From Apostichopus japonicus (Eukaryota; Echinodermata; Holothuroidea; Aspidochirotida; Stichopodidae), in NCBI RefSeq assembly GCF_037975245.1, contig NC_092567.1:22713376-22777375 (forward strand): 64,000 nucleotides of DNA. The letters are read 5' to 3'. This document shows positions 1-14,584 of this stretch, piece by piece (the first letter of the stretch is position 1; every line of letters begins with the position of its first letter). The notes under the pieces are model-generated. The model searched no databases, was not told where the DNA came from, and worked only from the letters and a program-made list of their open reading frames with translations. The position numbers and the translations under genes are program-made.

Positions 1-309
1 ATCCGTATACCATTCTCTAACAAGGAAATTGTACTTGAAAAATTGTACTTAAAATGATGCAAACATATATATCTTTGGGATAGATTGAAAGAAATGTATT
101 TTGATTAAGATGCATTTCACTTCTCACTTCTTATCCAAATGACAGGGGACGCCCGAATGACGATTTTTCAACGTCACTTCAGCCCACATATACTATATGT
201 TTAGTGTTTTTCCTTCCTTCTATATCGGAATGCGTGGAAACTGATGTACTAGTGGAGACATTATAACCATGTAATGACTCAAGTAGGGAGAAAATCATCA
301 AATTTCAAA

Positions 310-327
310 TGACGTCACATGACGTCA
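310..327. promoter_or_regulatory. Two tandem CRE sites
   Basis: Perfect cAMP-response elements TGACGTCA at 310-317 and 320-327 are spaced ten bases apart, one helical turn, with a half-site TGACGTA at 334. Other single TGACGTCA sites are at 13004-13011 and 45113-45120. CREB/ATF factors bind them; no gene is seen next to this pair. Confidence 0.4.
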
Positions 328-3044
328 CATGCATGACGTAGGATTTTACATGTAGGCTGTGTTGAATGTATATAATGTTGTTCGCAGATTTATATATATC
401 TATATATACTGTAATGTTATTTTTCTTAAAGTGTATATTGTTTGCCTTTGCGATATTGATGACAGGAGATGAGCGTCTATAAATAAGTATACCTCTGTGA
501 TGAATCACCCTGTGTGTGGGACGTCATGTTACTAAGCCTCCCAAAGGAGGGGGTGGGGGAGAGGATCAGGGTAAATTTATGCCTGCCTTAAATTTACTGA
601 AACTTCGGATGGATTTAATTTAGTGTGTAGAAATCTTTTATCCTAGGCTTTGTAAAATAAAATAATTTTTTTTTCTTTTTTTAACCAGACTACGCGATTG
701 ACAGAATTCTTAAGGTACTAAAAGATACTGAAGGAGGGTAATGACGGGGTTGGGCGGAAGGGGAGGGGAAGTTGTAATAATTGAAAATTAAGATACCGAC
801 GCCCCGAATATGCATGGCAGTGACGAAGGTTGTTGAGTTTCCCAGCTAAAGGTGATACAAATTTCGGTTTCTCATATCTTCATGATAAGTTATGAGAAAA
901 TTTGTACTTCAAGGTTTGAATTTAAAACTTTTACTGACACCATTGGCAGTCGTCGACGTTTTACGAGCTCTTCTTTGTCGTTTTGCGAAATATTGGTTCG
1001 GTTTCGGAGCGGATGATTGATATACATGCAATATGAAACAGAAACACGTAAAGCATATGGAAATGATAACTAAACTACTATTGTTTATTCTTTATTCTTT
1101 TTTTCGCTTTTCATTATTTCCCTTTTTATCTTTTTAGTCTCAATAGACCTGTTTATGAATGTAACTATTAACGTTGGACTACTATAAGCAATATATGAAA
1201 AACAAAATCCGCCCCCCCTCCCTCCATTACCCCAAACACACACATACATCCCCTCCTTTCTCTCTCTCTTTCTCTATAAGCCCATCCTACTACCCTTCAA
1301 TCAACCTACACACACGCTGTATCTTCTCGGTAAAAGTATACGATACAGTTTTGCTGTGTAAATATTTAATAATTTCGCGTTTTTCCCGTAAAAAGTAAAG
1401 TCACCATTGTGCACATCATGATACACCGTGTATGGATAAATCCCCCACCCCCCCCCCCCACACACACCCACCCACCCCCATCTTGCCCCAGGTCAAAATG
1501 TTCTCACGATGATATTTCAGTCTGCACCGCTTACGTGCACGAGGATCCTTGTTAGAGAATTGATCTATGAGACGGTTTAGCGGTGGGAGGTGGTGGGGTT
1601 AGGGATGGGGTGGGAAGTGATATACCATATGTGGTGCCAACACACATTCAATCTAGGTTGCGTCGTAAACGTTTTTGTCTGCTTTCTTTCTATGGGCATA
1701 TGTTCCTTATATCTACTTCGTGTTACCCCTCACCCCCACTTCCTTCCTCACTCCCACCCCTTCCTCACCCCACCCCTTCCTCACATCTCACTCTACCAGA
1801 TATTCTAACAATCTCTGTCACAGTCCATCGCAGATCGTTGTCTTACATAAGGAGGGAGTGATACTATGTTGAAGAGCGGTAATTAAAGAAGGGAAAAAAC
1901 CCACCCTAGACATGTGGGCCCTGGTTGAATGAATCACCTGAACCACCACCGCCTATTACTATGCTCCTGAGGCCAATCGGTTCATTCTACATATAGTGTC
2001 TTTCAACTTATACGGTGCAATTGTACAGGCTTTCAGTGTGCGTGCCACAACAGCGGTACGCCCACTTAGTGATGTCATTTTATAGCTCTTATAGTATCCT
2101 TAATTGTCTCAATCGTTAAATCCCAACTTAATGGTCAAGTATTGAAAATCCCGAAAATTAGAATAATCCTATTCTTGGAGAGATGAATACGTTTTTTTTT
2201 TTTTTTGTCGTTTTGTTCAAAGAATAGAAGGACATCGTGTTCCAAATCAAAGGGTCCAAAACTGTTACAATTGAATAGGTAGGAAGGGTGGGGTAAGGGA
2301 GGGGGTGCTAATGTTGAGGGTCGGCGAAACACATCAGCACGTTTATTCGACGTGACAATGCACGACGCACCCGTATATATGTGTAGTGTTTGAAAAAATT
2401 GGTTTTTCTTCCTATTTCAGAGCATAACGTCAAGTGGTGGCGTACTTCTGATTTGATTTCAGCGATCTGTACTCGGATGTCAAAAATAGGCGTACTTTAC
2501 TTAAAGTACTTGATACTCGTCCAGGACGAGTACTTTATGAGCACATATGAGGGGAGGGGGGGGGGCGGGCAGAGAGATACAGCTATGTAATTCTTACGTT
2601 AAATATAGCATAGTTTTCTATCATTTCGTCCTAATTTCCGTACATGGTAATACTCTTTCAATAGATTACTAATTTCATGCATATTTACTCTATCAGAGTA
2701 TCATGTATATGTTGCTCAATGTATTATCACGTCCTTGTAGTTTATACGAATATCAATTATTCATGAGCAATGTATATTGGTTGCGTATTGATTGATTGAT
2801 TGATAGCGTGATTGTATTGTTACTATATGAGTCTTATATCAACGCCATGCATCATTCCAATGATATCAGAAAACGTTCGATAATTTTGAGACATTGTAAA
2901 AGTTTGGGAGCATTCAAATATAGGTCCGTGTAGTATCATATACATTCGGCTGTCACCTTTTCATTTGCTGACAATTTGACAATCAGAGAGCAGTTATAAG
3001 CATATATAGGGTTAATGTGTATGTAGTAAGTCAAAAGGTTACCG

Positions 3045-3310
3045 ATTGGATAAAGGCCGTGGCATTTGAAACCATAAGGCTTAGCAATCGGGAGGTTGAA
3101 TTCGGGGTTCGATCCCCGGCCCCAGGGTCATAGTAAGGTGGATTTTTCATCCATGAGCAATCTGAAATGACTTTCTAAATTGAAGGGATTCCAATGTTGA
3201 GTTAAAAATGTTGGCAAATGTTGAAAAGTTGTAAACCCTGCGGCCCTCTCCCACATTCGTGGTCGCTTAAGCGTCGTAGAAATAGCTGCATGATTATGAT
3301 TATTAAGATA
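3045..3310 (+). repeat. tRNA-derived SINE, second family
   Basis: It has an A-box-like GATTGGATAAAGGCCGTGGC, a B-box GGTTCGATCCC at 3106-3116 and a tail with CATGATTATGATTATTAAG. The head phrase GGCATTTGAA also occurs in the fragment at 34973-35025 (GTGGTCGAGTGGATAAATA...GGCATTTGAA), indicating the same family. Confidence 0.6.
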
Positions 3311-4572
3311 TACTCGAAAAGTACTCTGATGAAAAGTAATTGGTACTCGGCATTACTCGGAAGTACTTGGTACTCGGATTACAGTACTTCAAGTACAACA
3401 CTGGTATGTATACGAATATTTTGTTTGTTTCAAATAACTTTTCTTCAACGAAGGGGAGCGGGAAGGGGGGGGGGGGTTGAGTCCCCGTTTACACAACTTA
3501 CAGTACGTCAACGGGGTAATATGGAACAAGAATGAAAGCGAAAAAACAAGCCTATTGTGTAATCGGAAATTTCTGCGGGGCCGTTTTACAGCAATCATAA
3601 CTTAAAACATCTCCATATATGTTAAAATTAAAATACGCATTGAATTATGACGTATTTTTCAAACTTGCCCATAAATGGTCTCGCAAATAATAAAGGCTTT
3701 GATGCATTATTGCAAACTTCCGTTTAACGTATGTAGAAACGGAACGTCAGTTCATCACCACAATTTCATCAAACAAACGGCTGGATTTTCCCTTGTAATG
3801 TCATGACGTCGTTTAGTTCCTAAATCTTGCCTAAATGAGAAATAGTTAGATCATTTAGAGCGAAGAGTTTTTCAAATCGCTTTTCATGCTTTTCATAATC
3901 ATTTCTACACCTTTCCTTGAATAATTGTAATTTGCACGAAATATTAAGTTTTAAAAATAATAAAGAAATATTAGTTTGCTGATGAAATGACTTAACATTT
4001 AATGACAGGATCAGAACAGAAGCAGGGGGGGGGGGTGGAGGTCCCTGGGAGAATACGCCCTTCCAAAATATCAGACTACCTTTCTAAATGGCTAACATTT
4101 TAGAAGACACGCATGCACGAGTCGTACATATTGGCAACAACTTAACTTGAACTACAGTAACGTATTTTAAATTATGCAAAGTATAGCACCGTATTTGCAT
4201 CTATAAGTCCTTACACGAACAAAACAAAATCCTCAATGGGTTGGGGGGGGGGAGACACTGCTCGCCTTTGACCCTAGCACTTAGACCCCTCCCAGAAAGG
4301 ACATTCCGGCAACAGATCAGAAAATTTGCGTTTTTGCCCATTTTAGTATTTTCACTTTGTTTCCACGTATGAATTAAATTAGTTTTAACTGTTTAAATTG
4401 GTATCATTTTGGTCGTATTTATAATGAAATGCACAATTTGGCTATACGTTATGGCAGCCTGCATTGTATAAGTCTAAGTAAGGAAAAGGCCTAATTTCAC
4501 ACATGAAACCATTGTTGGAAATTATTCTTTCATTTTTTTATTTCTTAATTATATATATTAATATTCAATATA

Positions 4573-4574
<2 letters not shown>

Positions 4575-4621
<47 letters not shown>
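4575..4621. repeat. TA microsatellite
   Basis: About 47 bp of uninterrupted TA after a region of TATTAATATA. Confidence 0.9.
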
Positions 4622-4623
<2 letters not shown>

Positions 4624-4676
4624 TTTTTCATTTAGAGAAACAATATAAAAACTGAACGGTTTGCATATTTGCTTAC

Positions 4677-4855
4677 CTCCCTCGCATAATTTTTCTCGCA
4701 AGCTTTCAAATTATAACAACAAACAGGAAATGACTTTCCTTTATCACAACAGTCATTTATGTAAGACAAGACTGGATAATCGCTCCTTGATAGTAGAATA
4801 ACCCAGTAAAATGCATCGTCTGCATTCGGCGAGGCTAGGCTCACCTATATATAAC
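4677..4855 (-). other. Weak first-exon candidate with TATA box (minus)
   Basis: On the minus strand GTTATATATAGG (4844-4855) could be a TATA box, and a strong donor GAG|GTAAGC stands at 4677/4676. Between them a frame without an early ATG is open and Cys-rich (NDCCDKGKSFPVCCYNLKAC). No downstream exon was found below 4676, which is mostly TA repeat, so this is offered only as a candidate. Confidence 0.15.
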
Positions 4856-7246
4856 GTCATTTTGATTTCAACACACCTTTTGTAAACAATCAGCTTGGGT
4901 GATTGTTTTTACTCATACCTTTTCAATTAGTAATTTACGAATAAAAAATTAACTCCCCCCTTCCCTCCGTCCCACACACACGATTTTACCTGTAGCATAT
5001 ATTTATAGCTTTAATAACTACGGTATCACATTGGGCGAGGGTGGGGTCTGGCGACTTATGGGGCGCTCTTTATTTGCATTCATTTTACAACATTCATTCA
5101 AGAAACTATTTGTTTTCAGTTCTTTCCCCTCTTGTGTGTGCATATTTAACAGAATTTGATTAAAACGACTGTTCTTGTTATTGTGGTTTAGTCTATAATA
5201 TCACTGTTATTATATATACCAAAGAACAGTGATAGGAACTTTGTGATTTAAATGACCGATTCCACTCAATCTACCGAGTTTTACTCAAAATTAAAGTAGA
5301 TTGCGATTGAGCAAAACAATACTTTAGGTATAAGCCCCGTTGACATTAAACGCACAAAATCAAGTCGACAGAATGGAAGACTTTTGTGGTGTTATACTAT
5401 AGCGTATACATTACAGCGCAGTTCGTATTGTTCTCATTTTATATAAACTCCTTGGGGTGATTATAGATTTTCAAACATTTAAATATGTTTTGATTTATTT
5501 TTCCATTTTCGTGCATATATTACAATGTTTACAATGAAAATACATAAATAGAATCGATAAGAAAATGGCGGAAGGGCTTTGAAGCCGAAGCTTTTACAAG
5601 AAGCCCACCGTAACATAATTAATAACAAAGTTAATGTAAATAAAAGGGAAAATAGAAGGATAAGAAGAGGATCTTCCCCCTACCCCCCTCTCTTCACCCC
5701 ACCCCATCATATTGACCCACCCGGTAACTTGCCCAGAGGAAAGAATTGGAGCAGTCAGTTGGAATAAAATAGAAAAATTTCAAATAGAAAAAGAAGAAAA
5801 AATGGAGATGAAAATACATAAGGGTAAACTAGAAGTGTTCATATTAGATATAAGTGTCTGTTTAAACTTATCAGAAAATAACATTACTGATTTTGCGTTT
5901 TTTTATCGAATCACAGATTTTGTTTCCAGAATTTAATACCATCAGATACAATTGAGCGTTTCAAAAGGTCAGAATTAATGGGATTGTATATTATGAGTGA
6001 AAGAAAATAAATTTTTGAAAAATATCTGGTAACTGTTACTTAACAAATTTAAAAAATGAATATATGTCTGTGGATGTCAAAAATATTAAGAAAACATATA
6101 ATCTGGTAAAAAGAGGGGATGACATGTATGTGCTCTAAAACTTGTGAAATAGAAACATAAACCATTTAACGCACCTATAATACTTTATGTGCTCTAAGAC
6201 TTTGCACAAATTATTAGTAAGCAAAACAAAAAAGTGGGGGTGAATAAATAAATAATTAACTGTACCACACAGGAAGTGTACAGGAACACACAACAAGAAT
6301 TGAGTCAGCACAAATAAACCATGCACGAAAGATATTTCAAGAGTGTAATGTTGTAATTAACAGTAACGATTGCATTTGCCAAGGATGTACGGTCCTGTGA
6401 ACTGCATGTGTAAACATAATGTGTAATGACCCTATATCAAAATATCAAAAATCCGATTGGGTATCAAATGAGACCATATTCAAATATTCAAACATGGTCC
6501 TCGTAAGTTAATGTTCGCAATATGAATGACATTGAAGGGCTATTTCTTTTATGGAATGGTAAGGTTAATAAAAAAAAAAATGAAAAAAAAAAATACACAA
6601 ATTACGAAAGGGCGTTTAAGTCAATCTGTATTACTGCTTGAATTTAAGAGAGTGCTCTATATACTGATCCAAGATGGAGTCGCTATTAACCCCAGACAGG
6701 AGTCATTCCTACTCTGTAACTACGACCTGTTTCCATAACAACAGCAGTGAAGGATAATACTATTAAAAATCGTCGGGTTTATTCCTTTTGGGGATAAAAG
6801 TCTACTTCCGCCGTTTGCTAGCATTCAAGAGATACATTGTTTTTAAACAAAGTTTCATTTTCAGCCGCTTTACAATTTTCGACAAAGGGTAAATATCCTT
6901 TTTCTAGACGGAAAAATGTGAGTCAATATGACATCATGAATGAAAACCAAGCCAAAATAATCTTACCCCGTCTGCCAGTACAATGTTAGTGAAAATAGCC
7001 GCAGTATTTTTGATGCCGAATTTTTGGCATGACCAAGTTAGATAATATTTCCTTACTTGTGGGATATGTTAAAACGGAACATCTTTATGCTGATTGGGTG
7101 CTGCATTGGCAAATTAATGTTGACAGTTGTATCGATATCGACTGGGAATCAAAGCTATTGTTAGTTGTAAAACATGCTGTGCCAGACTAATAGACTAAGA
7201 TGTATTGTCTTAGTTACTTTTTATTTTATTATTATTTGGTCTGGTA

Positions 7247-7463
<217 letters not shown>

Positions 7464-8400
7464 AATATCACAACTACATCTAGTTTCGCCATCAACTTGT
7501 GTTCACGGAACTGGAAATATTTCGAAATGAAACTGAACTTTAAACTCATAGAATAAAATTTTTGATTCGCGGTAACAACTTCATATCATTTGAACAGTTC
7601 GCTAAGAGGAGTAAAAACTGGTATATAAGTAAAAGGGTTAATAATTTAATTAGCCTTAACAGAGAGTGAAGGAAACACATTCCAACTTTTCGCAAATTTC
7701 AGAGTAATATCCTTTTCTGCAATTATTTGTGCACTTCAAATTCGATATGAAAGATAAGCACTTTCTGGAAATAATAACCCCCCTCCATTGTGAACAATCG
7801 GAAATACCCTGCTATATACTCCTAAAAGTAAACAGTATTAATTGTAATGTCAAAAATATCGTTTTTCTTGGTTTCCTTTCGAAACCTTCCTTGGTCACTC
7901 ACCGAAGACATGTCGTGGTCTCAGAATTTAAGCTAAGTTGGTATCGAGGTCGACCTACACCCCACCTAAACCCCACCTACACCCCACCCCCATTAAACAA
8001 TTCTGAATACACACCCCTGTATACTGGGTTCTTTGAACAGTGATAGTGACAAATGTATATTCTCGCAGCAGAATGATTTTAGTTTAAATTTCAACTTATA
8101 TAGGATACGAACGGTGTATACTGAATTCACACAGTATAGTAGGCCTATACACGCAGACAACAATAAGTAAATAGGCCTACTGTTCGATACATGTGAAATC
8201 ACTATGCCTATATACTACTAATTACCATTATAAAGGCTTGTCGATTGGCAAGTATAGCATAGTGAAATATTCACGAGTTTCGCTATCATATTCACATGGG
8301 GATAAAATAGTAACCTGGCAAACTTACAACCCGTAAAGGATTAACTTGTTGAACGCTCTGAGTGATTTATTACAAGGTGAATTATAACGTTTCCACACGG

Positions 8401-8440
8401 TTTATATATATATACATATATATACATATATATATATATT

Positions 8441-8484
<44 letters not shown>
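8401..8484. repeat. TA microsatellite
   Basis: Interrupted TA repeat with ATACATATATA phrases, about 84 bp. Confidence 0.9.
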
Positions 8485-8490
<6 letters not shown>

Positions 8491-10314
8491 TATTCAAAAA
8501 ACTGGTATGCCCAAATGATTGCATACGTTTTGGAGAATAACTACTTTCTCAGAGTATTATACTGTGAAAACATTTAAACTTTCATATAGTTTGCTGCAAC
8601 GTATATTTCCCTATAGTTTACATACGGTATACTTATAAGGAAAGTCCATGAAAAGAATATATTTGACTGATGAAAGAGCAACATATCCTAAGCATCCTGA
8701 TGAATTTTGCGTAAAGCTCCTATATAGCGATTTCGAGGTATTGTGTGTGTTTGTGTGCGTGTATGTATGTGTGTATGCGTATAGTTATGTATATGTATCT
8801 ATACATCGTGTGTGTGTTAATGCATCCTAATTCTGAAGAAGAACACGAAAAGACACCACATAGCTTCATCGTATGAAAGATATCTCTGTGAAGAACCACT
8901 CCCTCAAACAGTTAATAAAATATATTTTAAAAAGAAGATCCCTTTGGAAGATATCCCTAGTTTAAAAGTTGGCACTAAGATCTGAAATTTATTTGTATTT
9001 CTTTCATATATTAAAGGTAGAATGTTAACAGTGTCGACAGTAACACCAAACCCATGGGTCATGTAAAAATAGGTTCTCTCCTTGATTTTACTTCTGTTGT
9101 TTTTTGTCCTTGCTGCTGGGTGAAGAACAAAGAATATCCGGCTAGTCACGCATTTCACTGAAACAGCAACAAAAAGCGTAACTTGATCAATATATCAAAT
9201 AGGCCGAAATACAAAGTTTCAAAGAACTGTTCTTTGTTCTTTATTGGTATAGTTAACCGTTACTTACACAATGACACCTACATACGCGCGCGCGCATACT
9301 TGCACACACATTTATAAAATCCCTTTTTACACATTCCGTTGATTATGTTTCTTGGAAAGAACTATTGGTTTATTATTTTTTCGGCTGTTGTAGCGTGGCT
9401 TAACCAACCACGTCTCCATTTATACAATAAAAACCCTCCGCCTCACTCCCACCCCCTCCTAATAAAACGACAATATCATACGGACGTCGGGCAGCTTGAC
9501 AAGAGGGGTAGGGGATACAGCCCCGGGGCCCGGGTCAACTGTTGGCACGAGAAATATTGAGATTAAATAAATTTGTGATAAAAGAACAGTTAAGTTCTAT
9601 TCTCATAATGAAACATAAAGAATGCAAGAATGGAAATCGGTGACATAATTGCCCCCGGGGCCCGACCTTGTTGTCGAATGAGTGATGGGTCCCTTAATGT
9701 ATAGGTATAAGAAAACATTATGAAACAGGTATACGGTCTCAACATAGACTTAATTTTACTGGAATGCCCATTTAAATCAGTTGTTTAGGATTGTTTTTAT
9801 CCCCCCCTAACCTTATTTAATACTAATAGACCTATCCCATAACAATGTATTGCATAGTTTGGGCTACTCGTGTCTTTTTCTTAAATAAGGAAGTAAAACC
9901 TGTTATCTTTTTTTTTTTTTTTAATTAGCTTTTCGATTTGTTTCTAATATATATGATTTATGCTTATATGAATAAAGTGTTTTGTACGAAAAATAGTGGA
10001 AGATGTAAAAGATTATAAATGGCGTGCAATGCATTTCAAAGATGGATGTGGGTGTGGGGGAGGTGCGGTGGGTGTGTGAGGGCATATGCTGACTTTCCCC
10101 CGACTCATATTTTTTTTTTATGGAAGGGCAAAAAACGAATCAAGAATTTTACAAAGGAGGGAATGGCCCTGGGGAGTCTATGCTGAATAAAGCCCTCCCC
10201 ATCTCCCCTCCCCCACCCCACCCCACCCCTTCAAAACATACCTTAATCTTTGGATGAAATGGATCTTCTCTTTTATTGTGGTTAGTAGAGACGTACCTTC
10301 ACAGTAAATCAACT

Positions 10315-10460
<146 letters not shown>

Positions 10461-10718
10461 TAATGAGAAGAACCGAAGTAAAATAAACTGCTAAAGAGAG
10501 AAGATAAAATTGTAAACAAACTGCGTATCTACTGCAAAAAACCCTGTGTAGGTTAATATTTACCGGTAACAGTTGATATTTCCACCAAAACAGGATCCTC
10601 TTCAAGAAAGGCCTTTGATTGTTCTCCTTTTCTGCAAAGTTACGTCTTACAAGAAGATCCTGGTATATAGGATCGAAACATCCAGAAAGGGAAGTGTTTG
10701 TTTCGTTATCCGTGTCTG

Positions 10719-11918
10719 CAGGGGCGTATCCAGGATTTTCCAATAGGGGGGGGGGCGCCAGGCATGAATGATCGCCGTCCTGGGGGATGGGTCTAAGGGG
10801 AGGGGGTGTACAATTTTTGCTTTCAAAAAAGGGCTGAAATGCAAAATGGTGTCATATGCATGGGCGGCGATCCGTACTTCCGAGTGGGGGGGGGGGATAT
10901 GACCTTGTTGACTATCTAAGCGTAGCGCCACCATGGGTTGGCGCGAAGCGTACAAGAAAATTTTGGGATTAACAAACCCTCTAGATGGCCGGAAACGGCA
11001 CTTCCCGAGGTTTCCAAGCGGCATATACCCAACTTTAAAATAGGGATGTCATGTCCGAAATATCTCCTAATCAGGATCCAAAATACTTTTTTTTTTAATT
11101 TCGGGTGTTATTTTGGGAAATTGCCCCTGTCAATCTTGTTTCAGGCGCAACGTTAGAATGTTCGAGAGCTCTGTTATATTATTCGATGAAGAAAATGGCC
11201 TCATGCAGGCTATTATAGGCCTATACACATGCAATACACAATAAAACGTGAAACGTGTATTAAGCATTACCCTGGTTACATGAGATTCTCAGCTGTTCGA
11301 GGGAACATGTACGTGTGTAAGCCTACTATAGGGCCTATATGAATACTATGAGGGTGCATATATGTACTATATCAATACCGTGGGCGCAATAATACATTTT
11401 GTTGTTATAGGGCCAATGAAGCCTACAGTCAACTATTTTTGCTTTATAAAGACGCTTTATTTGAAAAGATCGCACTGCTTTTATGGTACGCGAGAAATGA
11501 AGCTAAAAAAGAGCCGTACATTAACGAAGATGCATAAATGTAGGCATGAAAATATTCTTATCCCTGGCATTTGGTGGGGGGGGGGGGTATGGTGCATTAC
11601 ATCCCCTCCACCCATTTTCATGGGGGGACATATCCCCCCTCCACCCAGGATCGCCGCCCATGGCCATATGTGATCCATTTTTCGACCTTAATAATAAGCA
11701 ACATTTCCAGTAAATATGGACACAAAATGCACAATTTAGTATGGCTGGCATGTCATTTAGTGTTTATAGTGATAATACAAACACAATTACCATCTATGTT
11801 TCTAAAACTATTATGCCGCCGAACTTCGCCAGAACCTTTTTTTGGCAAACAAAAAATAAAGCATACGGGAGAGGGGGGGGGGGTTGAGCAATCACCGACA
11901 TCTCACATAAAGGTCGTC

Positions 11919-11949
<31 letters not shown>

Positions 11950-12024
11950 GCTAAACTTTTTTTTTTTGGTGACGGCCAATAGGGGGGGCGCGCGCCTGTT
12001 GCGCCCCCCCTGGATACGCCCCTG
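10719..12024. mobile_element. hAT-like non-autonomous element, outer copy
   Basis: The ends are inverted repeats beginning CAGGGGCGTATCCAGG (10719) and ending CCTGGATACGCCCCTG (12024), followed inward by G-rich or C-rich tracts and the word CCAATAGGGGGG near both ends. No transposase frame is present. Flanking 8-mers (CGTGTCTG and GTCTATAT) do not match, so the target duplication has decayed or the ends come from different events. It contains a second element at 10859-11662 and a long T tract at 11922-11968. Confidence 0.6.
10859..11662. mobile_element. hAT-like MITE nested in the 10719 element
   Basis: Terminal inverted repeats CATGGGCGGCGATCC (10859) and GGATCGCCGCCCATG (ending 11662) are flanked by GTCATATG (10851-10858) and GCCATATG (11663-11670), an 8-bp target duplication with one mismatch. 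It carries on the minus strand the module rich in GCTCCGCGCCAAC and GGTGGCGC (about 10915-10965) that recurs in other elements of the window. It has no coding capacity and must have been moved by a transposase in trans. Confidence 0.75.
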
Positions 12025-14584
12025 GTCTATATGACCCAGGCTTCACTGAGCACAAAACTCCTTGATATCTCCGACAGGGAGTATATGATTATGTATGTGG
12101 GAAGGAGAAGGGGGTAGGTGTGGCAAGGGGAAGGGAGAAGGGTGTGGGAAGGGGAAGGACCGGGGAGTGATTCATTTTATAGTCTTATTTCAGATACTGA
12201 ATCGGAATGCAGCGGGCCTCGGACTCGAAGCACACGTACGAGAGCACATAACTTGTGCTTGATTGGAGTAGGGCAAGGGACGAAATAACTGGGTTCGCAT
12301 AGCAATTTGCTACCCAAGAATTGCCAGTTGCTAATCAATATTACTTTTGATTAGCAAAAGATGCAGTACCTGCTAATGCTTATTGCTATTTCCAAGAATT
12401 GTCGAGCAATTATTGCTAATCAATTCTCTAAAACTATTTCGTCCCTTGTAGGGGAAAAAATATATACAAAAGGCTATAATTGGCCTCGTCTCACCGTCTG
12501 CGCTTCATTACCTTTCTATTCTACTTTCAGTTTTATCGCCAGATATATCATAACAATTAAATAAAATTGAATCACAAAGTCAATAACTATATACACAGCG
12601 AAAAACTTGAAACGTATGCGAACCGTGAAACGTTCTTTTAGAAACCTTTTTACAGAAAGGCTGAGGGGATTTTTTGTTCACTTTCCCAATGATTTGTTGT
12701 TGTTGTTTTCTTGTTCTCTCAGCAACAAAATATCAATTTTTCGGTTTAATAATTGTTCAAGGGTTGCAGAGCGTAACCCTCGAATAGTATAGCTAAACGT
12801 GAAGTTAATAGGTGCTATTAAAAACAATGATATAGGTAACCTATTGTAATAAGGATGAAGCAAATTAAAAACCTTTCAAAAACAGAACCCTCAAAAGGGT
12901 GTTATACGTCCATCACATGAGTTTGGTGGGAAAAATCCCGTCATATATTCATTGTCCTTTGCGTATTGTATTTTGTGCTATTCAGAATTCCTTTTTTTAT
13001 TCATGACGTCATTAATGCATTGTTATAACGTTAGGGGATGTTCTTGAATTGGACACCCTATCAGACAAAACTGATAAGGATGTCCAATTGGGCTGACTCT
13101 GGATGGACTGCGAGGGGCAACCAGGAGCCGGAAGGATTGGAGGATGACTCGACGGCACAAGTTAAATCAGACAAAACTACTATGCCTACCGAACAAGCCT
13201 GGATATTCTTATGCTTCGAATGAACACCCTTACGTTATATACGGGCAAGTTGGCATCATACAGACACGTTGCAAGAAACCATTTGCTAATCCCGTTTTCA
13301 TTAAAAACAAAATTAGAAGGATAACACACTTAAGGGTAATTTCTCGAAAGTTTACTACCCTGTGCCATAAAAAATTCCTTTCACAGAGGCTGATCAAATT
13401 CTTATTTTCCATTAATGGATTTTGTATAAAAAAAATTAAACAAAATCTGTATCGACTCTGCATGTATAGCAATATGATCAACACCAAAACAAATACAAAA
13501 ATACAACAAAATTTAAAATAAATTACAATTTTTTTTTAAAAAGAAATAAAAATAAACGACATTCAATATGATTCTATATTAAAATCACTTTGTCTAAACT
13601 TGAGGGAGGACGACATTTTTACATTTTCCGTAAAAATATTAGAGTTTAAACCAAAGAAAACTGACTCAGGTTGAGTTACTCTTCGTCTATTAGACGGGAT
13701 TATATTTAGAAGTTAAGTTCACATTTGATATACAAAATGTGAAGATTTCAACCAGGAATATCGGCTCTAATCCCCAAAATAATCACAGTATAACATCCTC
13801 TTGCACAGGCCAAACAGAAAATTTTACCCCTGAACTGTAGTTCGTTTAAATAATTTGCTTGTTTATGTGGGGTTTTTCTTTCTTCGTTTAACTTTAGGGT
13901 TTTTTTGGGTGGGGGAGGAAAAATAGCCTGCATGAATTGCAGAAAATGAGGTTCACAACTTTGAATCCACATTTTATAACTCAGACAACTGTAATATAAT
14001 ATTAACTTTACCGTATGCTCGATTGTGTCTGAATAAATGGTAAATGCGGTGTAAAATTTGAACAATGATAAAGACGGTGTTTTTGTCGCATACGGCTAAA
14101 GCACGTGACCCTAAGTCAATGTTTAATCATTCAACTCACTGCTTAGGATTCCTAAAACCAGGAGCTTTTATAGTCATTTGTCACTGTACCAGGGACACCC
14201 TGGTCATACTGACTCACGTGTCTATCAAACCATGGAGGTAAACAGATCAAACTATAACCAACAGGATCTGTATATTACATCACAGCCGTATACGGAAACG
14301 GCTCTGATGTGTAAATTAATGATTGATAGCGCCCTCACTTTCTTGTCACCATCATGTATGACCTTCTTAATATATTTTTTATTTCTTTTATCAGATTCCT
14401 GTAAATAATAATAAGAATAAGAAGGACTTATTCATCATGAAGAAGAAGAAGATGATGAAGAAGAAGATGAATAAAACAATCTATGAAGCGCAAAATACAA
14501 AAAAAGTTCCTAATCGATGTACGAAGAAAATATGAACAAATAAACACAAAATACAAACAGGACAGAGAAGATCGGAAAATGAAT
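12025..14584. other. No gene recognised
   Basis: It holds a GGGAAGG-rich purine tract (12105-12165), repeated GCTAATCAAT/TTGCTA words (12300-12425) related to words in the 33140 element, a hairpin (13045) and a GAAGAAGAT microsatellite (14435-14470). Confidence 0.55.
13045..13089. repeat. Short hairpin-forming inverted repeat
   Basis: AATTGGACACCCTATCAG and CTGATAAGGATGTCCAATT are inverted repeats with a six-base loop (ACAAAA) and two or three mismatches. The following 60 bases are less AT-rich than the area. No known RNA family is recognised. Confidence 0.5.

Larger units (their letters stand above)
1..4574. other. No gene recognised
   Basis: AT-rich DNA with scattered G or C homopolymers (1441-1460, 3466-3477, 4026-4035), pyrimidine-rich CCCCACCCC tracts (1440-1480, 1720-1790), a GATT run (2787-2803), the CRE pair and one SINE. 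The open frames here are short, lack splice-consistent borders and often run through the C-rich tracts. Confidence 0.6.

Noticed and set aside
11481-11954. Overlapping open frames rich in Pro/Gly/His
   Set aside because: They run through G and C homopolymers of hAT-like elements and are open on both strands for compositional reasons.
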